Position numbers and translations under genes: made by a program
The notes under the pieces: model-generated
The model's database searches: none
What the model saw: only the letters and a program-made list of their open reading frames with translations
What the model was told of the DNA's origin: nothing
Shown here: positions 33,586 through 41,681 of the stretch, piece by piece
Numbering within the stretch: position 1 is the stretch's first letter
Layout: the number at the start of each line of letters is the position of its first letter
NCBI GenBank assembly: GCA_027315315.1
Contig: DAHUYG010000001.1
Location: 1-51,063, forward strand
Source: Acidimicrobiaceae bacterium
GTDB taxonomy: Bacteria > Actinomycetota > Acidimicrobiia > Acidimicrobiales > RAAP-2
Direction: 5' to 3'
Length of the DNA: 51,063 nucleotides

Positions 33586-34968
33586 CTAAAGGGCGAGCGA
33601 GAGTCCCTCGGGTTCGCGTGTGGCGCGCGGCCTTCCCTCGATGCGGCGCCGCGCCATCTCGAGGGTCCGTCGGACCTCCAGGTGATCGGCGATCCGCCGC
33701 GTCGCCATCCCGACGAGCGCCCGGGTGGGCGCATCGGGGGCCGGGCCGTCGGGGCCCCACCGTTCCCGGTAGCGCTCGACCGCCGCCGCCGCCTCGCGCC
33801 ACAGCGGCTGGAGGTCGGGCCCGGCCGGCCTCGGCCCGAGGAGGGCCACGAGGTGCGGCGCCGGCACGACCGCGGCGGGGGCATAGCGCCGTTCTGCGAC
33901 ACCGAGCCCCGCCGCAGCGGCGGGCGCCCAGTGCTCGACTGACGCTTCGACGTCGGGAACCCGGCCCCCGGTCCCCAGGGCGTCGGCCCACGCCGCCACC
34001 ACGTCCCGCCGGCAGACCCCCGAGGGGGGAGCCGACGCGATCGAGGCGGCGAAGCGGTGCTCGTCGAGCCGGATCCCGACGCCGGTGGGCTCGTGGCGAA
34101 GCGCGAGTTCGGCCGGGGCCCGTCGCGCCCACCTCGCGCGCAGATCATCCCCACCATCGAGTCGCCGCTTCGGCTCCCGGGTGCTCGCCCAGGCGACCCG
34201 CCGGGCAGCCCGCGAGTCGTGCCCGAGCGCGGCCGCCGTTGCCCGGATCTCCGCCGAGCGGCCGGAAAACTCGGCGCGCAGCACCGGGGGCACGTCCTCG
34301 AGCTCCCAACCCCGTCCCTCGCTCCAGCCCCACGACAGGCCGAGGCCCTCGGTGAGCTCGGCGCGCAGGTGGGCCCCGTGGAGGGCGCCGCCCGCCCGGG
34401 CGTGGGCGAAGGGACCCCGGGTGTCGAGGGCGCTCCAGCGCCCGTCGGCCCCGTGTGCGAGGTTGGCCGCGACGACGTGGGTGTGCAGGTGCGGGTCGCC
34501 GCTGCGGCTGAGGCAGTGGGTGAAGGACGCGCCGATCAGCCCGTCGGTCGCGACGAGGCCGCGGCCCTCCTCGAGCCCACGCCGCGCCGCCCATGCCCGT
34601 TGCTCGAGGTGCGCGACGGCGGCGTGCACCGCCCGGTCGTGCGCGTCGAGCACCCGGCGGGCGACCTCGGGCGTCCCGAGCCCGAAGGCGACGCTCACCG
34701 ACTTGGGGGCCGAGAGGGTCAGATCGAGCGCGACGACCTCGCGCCGGCGCGACAGGAGCGGGCGGCCGCTTCGAGGGTGGTGGCCCGCGAGCAGCCCCGA
34801 CAGCGCGCCCGGGGCGACCGGGCCCGCGAGGCCGAGCGCCGCCGACCCCCTCCCGAGCCACGCGCCGCAGCGCACCCCGCTCCCCGGAGCGAGGGCCGCG
34901 ACCTCCTCGCCGAGGTCGGCCAGGTAGTAGTCGGCGTTGGCCCCGGTCAGCCTCGCCACGCCCAGCAC
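33586..34968 (-). CDS. MobF (TrwC/TraI-type) relaxase without helicase domain
   Basis: A 460-residue DNA relaxase. Hallmarks are the N-terminal Tyr pair in NADYYLADLG (Tyr 14, Tyr 15) matching the catalytic tyrosines of TrwC, the LDLTLSAPKSVSVAFG signature (81-96) and the metal-binding His triad HLHTH (160-164) followed by VVAANLAH. It should nick one strand at an origin and stay attached to the 5' end. The TraI/TrwC C-terminal SF1 helicase domain is missing; the residues after ~290 are Arg/Ala-rich without helicase motifs. GTG at 34968 is chosen because the conserved N-terminus begins there. It lies 19 bases downstream of the pafBC stop on the same strand, so the two are likely co-transcribed. 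Confidence 0.88.
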   Translation of the reverse strand: MLGVARLTGANADYYLADLGEEVAALAPGSGVRCGAWLGRGSAALGLAGPVAPGALSGLLAGHHPRSGRPLLSRRREVVALDLTLSAPKSVSVAFGLGTPEVARRVLDAHDRAVHAAVAHLEQRAWAARRGLEEGRGLVATDGLIGASFTHCLSRSGDPHLHTHVVAANLAHGADGRWSALDTRGPFAHARAGGALHGAHLRAELTEGLGLSWGWSEGRGWELEDVPPVLRAEFSGRSAEIRATAAALGHDSRAARRVAWASTREPKRRLDGGDDLRARWARRAPAELALRHEPTGVGIRLDEHRFAASIASAPPSGVCRRDVVAAWADALGTGGRVPDVEASVEHWAPAAAAGLGVAERRYAPAAVVPAPHLVALLGPRPAGPDLQPLWREAAAAVERYRERWGPDGPAPDAPTRALVGMATRRIADHLEVRRTLEMARRRIEGRPRATREPEGLSLAL

Positions 34969-34987
34969 GGAGGGAACGGTCGGCCGG

Positions 34988-36928
34988 TCAGCCTCCGTAG
35001 CGGGCGAGCACGCGGCGGGCCGCCCGGCGGCCGAGGTCCAGCCAGTCGGCCGGCGCGAGCACGCGGGCCCCCGGCCCGGCCTGGAGGAGCACCCGCTCGA
35101 ACCACGCCGTGCCGCCGACCGCAAGGGTGACGACCATCGCGCCCCCCTCTCGGGTGGTCGCCTCGAGGACGGGCACCGTGTCGACGACCCAGGCGGCGTC
35201 GGGGGAGAGCTCGAGCCGGACGACCTGGGAGCCCGGGCCCGGGACGTAGGCGTCGGCCGAGGGCGGCCGCGGCGCCGGGAGCGGACCGGCGACGTCGCTC
35301 AGCTCGACCAGCCGGCGGATCCGGTCCACCCGGAAGCGCCGGAGCCCCTGGGCGCGGTGGCAGTACGCGTCGAGGTACCAGTGGCCGTCCACCGACACCA
35401 GCTGCACCGGGTCGATGCGCCGCTCGGTGATCTCGTCGCTCGAGCTCGAGTGGTACTCGATCTCGGCCGAGCGCCGGTCGGCCACCAGGCGCTGCACGTC
35501 GGCGAGGAGGGGCGGGCTCGGCAGGTCGACGTTCAGCCCCTCGCGCGCCCCGAGCACCGCCTCGAGCTTCGAGGCGGCCCGGGCGAGCGAGCCGTCGACG
35601 TCGGCGCCGGGCACCGCGAGGATCGTCCTCGCAGCTGCGGCGAGCGCGAAGCCCTCGGCCGGCGTGAGCCGACGGGGGCGGGCCAGGCCCTCGGCGAGGT
35701 GCGCCTCGACCGTGTTGTCGGTGACGATGATCTCCATGAGTGCGTCGGGCGAGTAGGGCGGGATGCCGCAGCACGCTGCGAGCTCGAGCTCGTGCACGAG
35801 CTCGTCCTGGCCGAGCCCGAAGCGCTCCGCCGCCTCCTCGATCGGCGCCGCGCCGACCTTGGCCAGCCACCCGACGATCGCCATCAGCCGGCGCAGGCGC
35901 TGGCGGATGTCGCGCCCGGGTTGACGGTCCTCGGCACCTTGTGCGCCGGGCCGACCCGCCAGCACCTCCTCGATCCCTGCGACCGGGGCGGCGGCGTCGG
36001 GGATCGGGGCGTCGGCCACCGAGCGCAGCCATGCCACGAGCTCGTCTCGCACCTCGCCCGGCGCCACGAGCTCGGCGTGGTCGAACAGGCCGAGCACCCA
36101 GGACCTGAGCGCGTCGCGGTTGGACACCGCGAAGCGCACCCTGGCCGAGCCGTCGCCATTGCGCTCGACCAGGCTGGCCGGCCCCACCTCGTCGAGCACC
36201 CGCTGCGCCTCGATGGCGTCGACGAGGAGCTCGACCTCCTCCACGTCCTCCCCGCCGGTGCGCCAGGGCTCCTCGGGGACGGCCGAGGACGCGTCGAAGC
36301 CCTCGGGCAGGCGCCCGCTCCCCTCGGCCCCGAGGACCGGCAGGTCCTCGATCCGGTCGACGCGGAAGCTGCGGGGCGCCTCTCGGTCGTGGTCCCAACC
36401 CACCACGTACCAGCGCCCCCGGCGGAACCAGACCCCCGCCGGGGTCATCGCCCGCGGGGCACCGCGGTGGGTGAAACGGACCGCGGCCCGCACCCGGACG
36501 GCGTCGAACAGCGCCACGAGCGCCGGTGGTGGGTCGAAGGAGGCCAGCGGACGGGCGTCGCCGAGGCCGGTCGCGCCCAGCTTGGCCAGCGCATCCCTCC
36601 CACTAGGATCGCCGAGGTGCACGCCGGCGACGGCGAGTTGCAGCGCCGCCTGTTCGTCGGGGGTCAGGTGGAGGTCGGGCAGATAGAAGGAGTCGGGGTC
36701 GATGCGGTACCCGAACTGCTCGGGGCCGTCGACCTGCTCGGTGATGAGCGGGATGCCCTCCTCGCGCAGCAGGCGCTTGTCCCGCTCGAAGGCCTGGCGC
36801 CGGGCGTCGCGCCCCTCGGGATAGCCCGGGACGTCCCTCGCCAACTCGCTGAGGGTGAGCGGACGCTGCGCGTTGAGCAGCACCAGCACAAGATCGGTCA
36901 GGCGCTCGAGGCGGTCGAGGGGGGACAC
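34988..36928 (-). CDS. pafBC: PafBC-type fused WYL transcriptional regulator
   Basis: A 646-residue protein consisting of two HTH-WYL units in tandem. The first unit has a winged HTH (residues 1-60, LTDLVLVLLNAQRPLTLSEL), a WYL domain (GRWYVVGWDHDREAPRSFRVDRI) and a WCX extension. The second starts near residue 325 (RQRLRRLMAIVGWLAKVG) with its WYL core at HWYLDAYCHRAQGLRRFRVDRI. In actinobacteria PafB and PafC are usually adjacent genes, or fused as here, and together control the RecA-independent DNA-damage response. No proteasome-accessory pafA is next to it in the window; instead a relaxase gene follows directly. The start is GTG at 36928, 32 bases from the divergent ctaG-like gene. Confidence 0.87.
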   Translation of the reverse strand: MSPLDRLERLTDLVLVLLNAQRPLTLSELARDVPGYPEGRDARRQAFERDKRLLREEGIPLITEQVDGPEQFGYRIDPDSFYLPDLHLTPDEQAALQLAVAGVHLGDPSGRDALAKLGATGLGDARPLASFDPPPALVALFDAVRVRAAVRFTHRGAPRAMTPAGVWFRRGRWYVVGWDHDREAPRSFRVDRIEDLPVLGAEGSGRLPEGFDASSAVPEEPWRTGGEDVEEVELLVDAIEAQRVLDEVGPASLVERNGDGSARVRFAVSNRDALRSWVLGLFDHAELVAPGEVRDELVAWLRSVADAPIPDAAAPVAGIEEVLAGRPGAQGAEDRQPGRDIRQRLRRLMAIVGWLAKVGAAPIEEAAERFGLGQDELVHELELAACCGIPPYSPDALMEIIVTDNTVEAHLAEGLARPRRLTPAEGFALAAAARTILAVPGADVDGSLARAASKLEAVLGAREGLNVDLPSPPLLADVQRLVADRRSAEIEYHSSSSDEITERRIDPVQLVSVDGHWYLDAYCHRAQGLRRFRVDRIRRLVELSDVAGPLPAPRPPSADAYVPGPGSQVVRLELSPDAAWVVDTVPVLEATTREGGAMVVTLAVGGTAWFERVLLQAGPGARVLAPADWLDLGRRAARRVLARYGG

Positions 36929-36960
36929 CGGCGTCAGCGTAGGACCGTGCGCTGGCCGCG

Positions 36961-37866
36961 GTGTTGACGTCGCCCTGGGCGTTCGACGCGCACTGGACGA
37001 CCTGGGGGGTCGTCGCAGTGCTGGCCGCCGGCTACGCCCTCGGGGCGGCCCGGGTCGCCCGGCCCTCGGGGCGCCAGGTGGCGTGCAGCGCCCTCGGGCT
37101 GGTCGGCCTGGCCGCCGCCACGACCTGGCCGCTCGCCGACTTCGCCGCCCACACCTCGCTCACCGCGCTCGTCGTCCAGCGGCTCCTCTTCCTCCTGGCC
37201 GTGCCGCCGCTCGTCATCCTCGGCCTGCCACGGCCCTTGGTCGTCCGCCTCACCCGGCCCCGGCCGGTCGACTGGGTGCTGCGCCACTGCGCGCGCCCGA
37301 CGATCGCAGTGGCGGTGGTGACGGTCGTCGCCGTGGCGACCGCCACGACCGGTGCGGTCGAGGCGGGCGGGTCCTCGGCCATCGCCCGGCTCGGTCTCGA
37401 CGTCGCGCTCCTCGGGGCCGGGTTCGTGCTCTGGACCCCCGTCCTCACCGAGCTGCCCGGCACCGACCGGCCGAGCGCCCTCGGCCGGACCGCGTATCTG
37501 ATCGTCCAGTCGATCGTGCCGTCGTTCCTCGCCGTGGTGTGGATCTTCGCCCGCCACCCCCTCTACCCCCACTACGCCAGCGGCCCGCACCTGCTCGGCG
37601 TATCGCCCGTCTTGGACCAACAGGTCGCGGGTTTCGTGGCCAAGTTCACGACGATCGCGGTGCTCTGGACGGTCGCATTCGTCTCGCTGTCGCGCGCCCA
37701 GCACGCCGCAGCGAGCGGTGGCGACCCCGACCCGCTCCTGTGGGCCGACGTCGAACGGCACCTCGAGCGGGCCGAGCGGGCCGAGCGGCGGCGGGTCTGG
37801 CTCCCGCCGCGCGCCGCTTTCGACGAGGGGGACGGCCTGCCCGGGAACACCGAGGACGGGCCCTAG
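36961..37866 (+). CDS. CtaG-family cytochrome c oxidase assembly protein
   Basis: A 301-residue membrane protein with about seven hydrophobic segments. The start is GTG. Conserved caa3-CtaG features include the first-helix region WTTWGVVAVLAAGYALG, the cluster FAAHTSLTALVVQRLLFLLAVPPLVILGLP, and a late segment with IVPSFLAVVWIFARHPLYPHY. CtaG proteins assist copper delivery to subunit I of cytochrome c oxidase. No oxidase genes are adjacent. The C-terminal ~40 residues are charged and probably cytoplasmic. Confidence 0.85.
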   Translation: MLTSPWAFDAHWTTWGVVAVLAAGYALGAARVARPSGRQVACSALGLVGLAAATTWPLADFAAHTSLTALVVQRLLFLLAVPPLVILGLPRPLVVRLTRPRPVDWVLRHCARPTIAVAVVTVVAVATATTGAVEAGGSSAIARLGLDVALLGAGFVLWTPVLTELPGTDRPSALGRTAYLIVQSIVPSFLAVVWIFARHPLYPHYASGPHLLGVSPVLDQQVAGFVAKFTTIAVLWTVAFVSLSRAQHAAASGGDPDPLLWADVERHLERAERAERRRVWLPPRAAFDEGDGLPGNTEDGP

Positions 37867-37891
37867 CGATCCTGGGGGCGCGAGCCGAGCG

Positions 37892-38323
37892 TCAACCGAG
37901 GTGCGAGTGCCCGAAGTGCGTCGGCAGCTTCCTGAAGATGACCGTCGAGATCAGCCGCCCGTCGGGGTAGCGGAGGATCACCACCGCGAGCTTCCCCTCG
38001 GGGCGCCCGCTCGGATGCGAGACCCTGGTCGCGCTGAAGTGCCCGGTGAAGGCGACCAGGCAGACCCGGCCGGTCGTGATGCCCGCCGCGACCAACGTCT
38101 CGTCGAGACGCCGGAGCGAGGCGAGCGAGGCGACCTTGCGCAGCTGCACCCCGGCCAGCTCGCCCTCGGAGCCGACCGCCTTGTTCGCCGTCGGGAGCGT
38201 GACGTAGCAGGGCGCGTCGGTGGTGCCGAGGGTCTGGTGGAAGCTCGAGCACCCGGCGAGGGTCCCGAGGGCCATCGCGAGCCCGGCCGCCGCCACCACC
38301 GCCCGACGCCCCCGTACCCTCAT
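37892..38323 (-). CDS. small secreted lipoprotein
   Basis: A 143-residue lipoprotein with a signal peptide (RRAVVAAAGLAMALGTL) and a lipobox ending LAGC at about residue 25. The mature part has two more Cys residues and a beta-rich core (RVCLVAFTGHFSATRV, KLAVVILRYPDGRLI). It ends with a His-rich tail (HFGHSH) that might bind metal. The ATG overlaps the stop of the upstream flippase-domain gene by 4 bases, so the two are co-translated. Function unknown. Confidence 0.8.
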   Translation of the reverse strand: MRVRGRRAVVAAAGLAMALGTLAGCSSFHQTLGTTDAPCYVTLPTANKAVGSEGELAGVQLRKVASLASLRRLDETLVAAGITTGRVCLVAFTGHFSATRVSHPSGRPEGKLAVVILRYPDGRLISTVIFRKLPTHFGHSHLG

Positions 38324-39474
38324 CGCACCCCCCCCTCGTGCAACGGCGCCGCGACCACCTCGGCGGCCGGAGCGAACACCCGGCGGCGCCATCGCCCAGA
38401 GCGCACCCCCCAGGCGAGCCACCCGGCGCCCGCCCAACCGACGACGAGCTGCCCCCAGAAGCTGATGAGACGGTAGATGAGCACGGCCTCGACGGTGCTC
38501 ACCCGGCTGCCACCGAAGGCGACGAGCGCGATCGTGAGGCTGCCCTCCACGACCCCGAGACCCCCCGGGGTGATCGGCAGGTTCGCCGCGAGTTGCCCGG
38601 CGCCGTACGCGAGGAGGAGTCCCTTCCAGGGGATGCCGGCGCCGACCGCGAGGAAGCTGAAGGCGAAGCAGGCGCAGTCGAACACCCAGTTGCCCACCCC
38701 CCACCCGAGCATCGAGCCAACCGCCCCCGTCGAGGGCCTGAACGCCGCGACCTGCGCCAGCATGCTGGCCAGGCGGGCCTCGGTCTTGGCGAGCGGTCGG
38801 CGGGTCACCCGGCGCGAGGCGCGCAGGAGCCACGACGCCACGGCCCGTTGTGGCCGGTGGTACAAGAAGAGGGCACCGATGGCGAGCGCCAGGATGAAGA
38901 CCCCGACGATCACCGGCACGAGGTCGAGGCTCGCCCCGTCGCTCGTCGCGATGCCGAGGCCCGCCGCAGCGACGACCGCGAGCGACACCACCCCCACCAC
39001 CACCGTCGCGACGAGCGACCATGCGGCGAGCGAGTCGTTGGCACCGAGCCGCCTGAACCAGCGGAACCCGTAGACGGTCGCCACCGCCCCGCCGCCGGGG
39101 ACCGAGTTGATCATCGCCTGGGAGGCGAGGGTGAGCGCAGACAGCGTGCCCAGCCCCGCCCGCACCCCCCCGGTCGCGAGGAGCCGCCGCTGGACGACGG
39201 CGAGCGAGACGAAGGACGCGCCCTCGACCACCACGGCGGGGACGAGCCAGCCCCAGCGCAGGCGGTCGAAGATCGAACCGATGCCCGACAGTTCGTCGGT
39301 GTGGCTCCGGAGCACCCACACTACGAGCGCTCCGGCGCCCAGCCCGAGCACGAACCGGATGGCGGGCCAGGCGCGCCGGAGCAACGAGCGGCCGCCGGCC
39401 GGCCGGCCGGGACGTCCCGCCCAAGCAGCGCCGGGGTCGCCGTCGGGCGGGACATGCTCGGCGTCGTCAACCAT
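38320..39474 (-). CDS. lysylphosphatidylglycerol synthase-type TM (flippase) domain protein
   Basis: A ~384-residue protein with about eight hydrophobic segments, in the LPG_synthase_TM (UPF0104/AglD/MprF N-terminal) family. Typical signatures are SVPGGGAVATVYGFRW in the first half and AYGAGQLAANLPITPGGLGVVEGSL in the second. MprF-type domains flip lysinylated lipids, and related stand-alone proteins are implicated in glycolipid movement. The catalytic aminoacyltransferase domain of MprF is absent. ATG at 39474 or GTG at 39492 may be the start. It forms a two-gene unit with the downstream lipoprotein. Confidence 0.83.
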   Translation of the reverse strand: MVDDAEHVPPDGDPGAAWAGRPGRPAGGRSLLRRAWPAIRFVLGLGAGALVVWVLRSHTDELSGIGSIFDRLRWGWLVPAVVVEGASFVSLAVVQRRLLATGGVRAGLGTLSALTLASQAMINSVPGGGAVATVYGFRWFRRLGANDSLAAWSLVATVVVGVVSLAVVAAAGLGIATSDGASLDLVPVIVGVFILALAIGALFLYHRPQRAVASWLLRASRRVTRRPLAKTEARLASMLAQVAAFRPSTGAVGSMLGWGVGNWVFDCACFAFSFLAVGAGIPWKGLLLAYGAGQLAANLPITPGGLGVVEGSLTIALVAFGGSRVSTVEAVLIYRLISFWGQLVVGWAGAGWLAWGVRSGRWRRRVFAPAAEVVAAPLHEGGVR

Positions 39475-39602
39475 GCGCGCTCGGGGGTTCACTCTGGGGA
39501 CCGGGTCACTGCAGCACGCCGGCGCGCCCGTGTCACGTCGGGCCCCCGGTCACGCCCTGTGGGCTCACCGTCGAGCGCTGCCCCATCGATCAAGATGTCG
39601 CC

Positions 39603-40394
39603 GTGAAGCTGACCTGGCGATCTGTGGCGGCTACCTCGGTCGTCGCCCTCCTCTTCGCCGCCGACGGGTTCGCCACCTGGCTCGGGGTGTCCCAGTCCCC
39701 CGCCGCCCCCTCGGGCCTGGCGCGCTACGTCGCCGCGAGCGAGGCCGAGGGCACCGTCGCGTTCGTGATGACCGTCCGCACACCCGCCCTGCACGCCCTC
39801 CAGCGGACGACGGGCCAGATGGACTTCGCCGACCGCAGCGGGCGGGCGCTCTCCGAGGCCACCACCCCCCAGTCCCTGCCCCAGTACACCGAGACCGTGG
39901 TGGTCCACGGCGCCGCCTACGAACGTCCGGGCGCCGACCGGGCCGACGGCCCCCACTTCGAGGGGGCATGGAGCCGCGTCGCCGTCGGGATCGCCGTGCC
40001 GCCGTTCGCCCCCCTCGCCGGGGCCGTCGCGGCGGCACCGCTCGCGCCGGCCCTCCAGCGGATCGGCGTGGGTACGCTCGGCCGGGTGCCGGTGACCGAG
40101 TACCTGGTCGCCTCTTACGGCGTGTCCTGCCCGCCGGGTGCCGGACCGGCGACCGCGTGGCACGAGACGACGTGGGTCTGGGTCGACGGGCAGGGCCGGA
40201 TCCGGCGCTGGGAGAACGTCGCCGTGGCGCGCTTTGGGAGCTCGAGCGTCGGGGTCCGCGCCACCGCGGTCGTGACGTTCGGCCGCTTCGGCTCCCCGGT
40301 GTCGGTGGCCGCCCCGGGCCGGGTGCTGGGAGCGGCCCAGCCCGCCGCCAAGCCGGCCAACCCCTACGCCGGCTGCCTGGTCACGCCGGGCTGA
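39603..40394 (+). CDS. secreted hypothetical protein
   Basis: A 263-residue protein starting at GTG with an N-terminal signal or anchor (SVVALLFAADGFATWLG). The mature region contains alternating beta strands, including a VWVDGQGRIRRWENVAVARFG hairpin, that resemble LppX/LprG-type or LolA-like lipid-binding folds, but the similarity is only in general pattern. No lipobox. Two late Cys residues could pair. Function unknown. It converges with pilC. Confidence 0.68.
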   Translation: MKLTWRSVAATSVVALLFAADGFATWLGVSQSPAAPSGLARYVAASEAEGTVAFVMTVRTPALHALQRTTGQMDFADRSGRALSEATTPQSLPQYTETVVVHGAAYERPGADRADGPHFEGAWSRVAVGIAVPPFAPLAGAVAAAPLAPALQRIGVGTLGRVPVTEYLVASYGVSCPPGAGPATAWHETTWVWVDGQGRIRRWENVAVARFGSSSVGVRATAVVTFGRFGSPVSVAAPGRVLGAAQPAAKPANPYAGCLVTPG

Positions 40395-40414
40395 GCGGGC
40401 GCCGCACCCCTCGT

Positions 40415-41638
40415 TCAGTGGATCAACTTGATGTAGTCGAACATTGGTAGGTACAGGCTGATGATGATGGCCCCGATCACCACGCCCATGATCACCACGA
40501 GGAACGGCTCGAGGATCGAGGTCAGGTTGTCGACCGTCTGGTCGACCTCGCCCATGTAGAAGTCCGAGACCCGCTGGAGCATCTCGTCGAGGGCACCGGT
40601 CTGCTCGCCGACCTCGACCATCTGGACCATGAGCGGCGAGAAGACGTCCAGGCGGCTCATGGGCTCGGCGAAGGACATCCCCTCGCGCACCCGCGCCTTC
40701 ACCTCTAAGACGGCGTCGGCGACGATCGCGTTGCCCGAGGCCGCCGCGGTGATGTCCAGGGCCTCCAAGGCGGGCACGCCTGCCGAGAGGAGCGAGGAGA
40801 GGGTGGCGGCGAACCGGCTCATGGCCGCCTTGTGGGTCACCGGCCCGAAGACCGGCGGGCGCATCTTGAAGCGGTCCCACTTCCTTCGCCCGTTCTCGGT
40901 CTTGATCCACCGGGAGAACAGATAGGCCGCGACGGCGACGACGAGGATCACGAGCGCGACCCGCCAGCTGGCGAGCGTGTTGGAGATCGTGATGAGGATC
41001 CTCGTCGGCGTCGGGAGTTGGCCACCCAGGCTGGCGAAGAGCCGCTTGAAGACCGGGACGATCACGATCATCATCACGGCGACGATGATCGTGATCACCG
41101 CCACGACGATGATCGGATAGGTCATCGCCCCTCGGACCTTGCGGTTCAGCTCGACCTGCTTCTCCAGGTTGACGGCGATGTTCTTCAGCACCACGTCGAT
41201 GCTCCCGCCGATCTCGCCGGCGGCCACCATCGCCACGTAGAGGTCGTCGAAGACCTTGGGGTGCTTGGAGAGGGCGACCGAGAGCGACGTCCCCGAGTCC
41301 ACGTCTTCGTGGATCTGCCTGAGGACGATGGCGAAGTGCTTGTTCTCGACCTGGTTGGCGAGGACCGCGATCGACCGGCTGATCGAGAGCCCCGAGTCGA
41401 CCATCGTCGCGAACTGCCTGGTGAAGACCGCGACCTCCTTGGCCTTGATGCGGTCCGAGAGCCCCGGGATGATGATCTCGGTCTTCAGGCCCTTGCCCTT
41501 GGCCGGAGCAACCGAGACGGGGAGGTAGCCCATCTCCCGGAGCCGCGACACGACGATCGGGATGCTGTCAGCCTCGAGCTTGCCCTCGACCAGGTTCCCC
41601 CTCTGGTCGCGGACCTTGTAGTCGAAGGTCGTCGTCAC
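40415..41638 (-). CDS. pilC: type IV pilus inner-membrane platform protein PilC
   Basis: A 407-residue PilC/GspF-family protein, the membrane platform on which the PilB and PilT motors act. It has two repeated T2SSF domains (about 70-195 and 270-400), each with a conserved FTRQFATMVDSGLS / FAATLSSLLSAGVP start, and three main hydrophobic segments (near 170-200, 220-240 and 375-397). GTG start with a GGGGGAGGAG site just upstream. It is the last gene of the pilB-pilT-pilC operon, 43 bases after the pilT-like gene. Confidence 0.95.
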   Translation of the reverse strand: MTTTFDYKVRDQRGNLVEGKLEADSIPIVVSRLREMGYLPVSVAPAKGKGLKTEIIIPGLSDRIKAKEVAVFTRQFATMVDSGLSISRSIAVLANQVENKHFAIVLRQIHEDVDSGTSLSVALSKHPKVFDDLYVAMVAAGEIGGSIDVVLKNIAVNLEKQVELNRKVRGAMTYPIIVVAVITIIVAVMMIVIVPVFKRLFASLGGQLPTPTRILITISNTLASWRVALVILVVAVAAYLFSRWIKTENGRRKWDRFKMRPPVFGPVTHKAAMSRFAATLSSLLSAGVPALEALDITAAASGNAIVADAVLEVKARVREGMSFAEPMSRLDVFSPLMVQMVEVGEQTGALDEMLQRVSDFYMGEVDQTVDNLTSILEPFLVVIMGVVIGAIIISLYLPMFDYIKLIH

Positions 41639-41681
41639 CGCGCTCCTCCCCCCTCGGGGGAATCAGACATTGGCCGGATGG

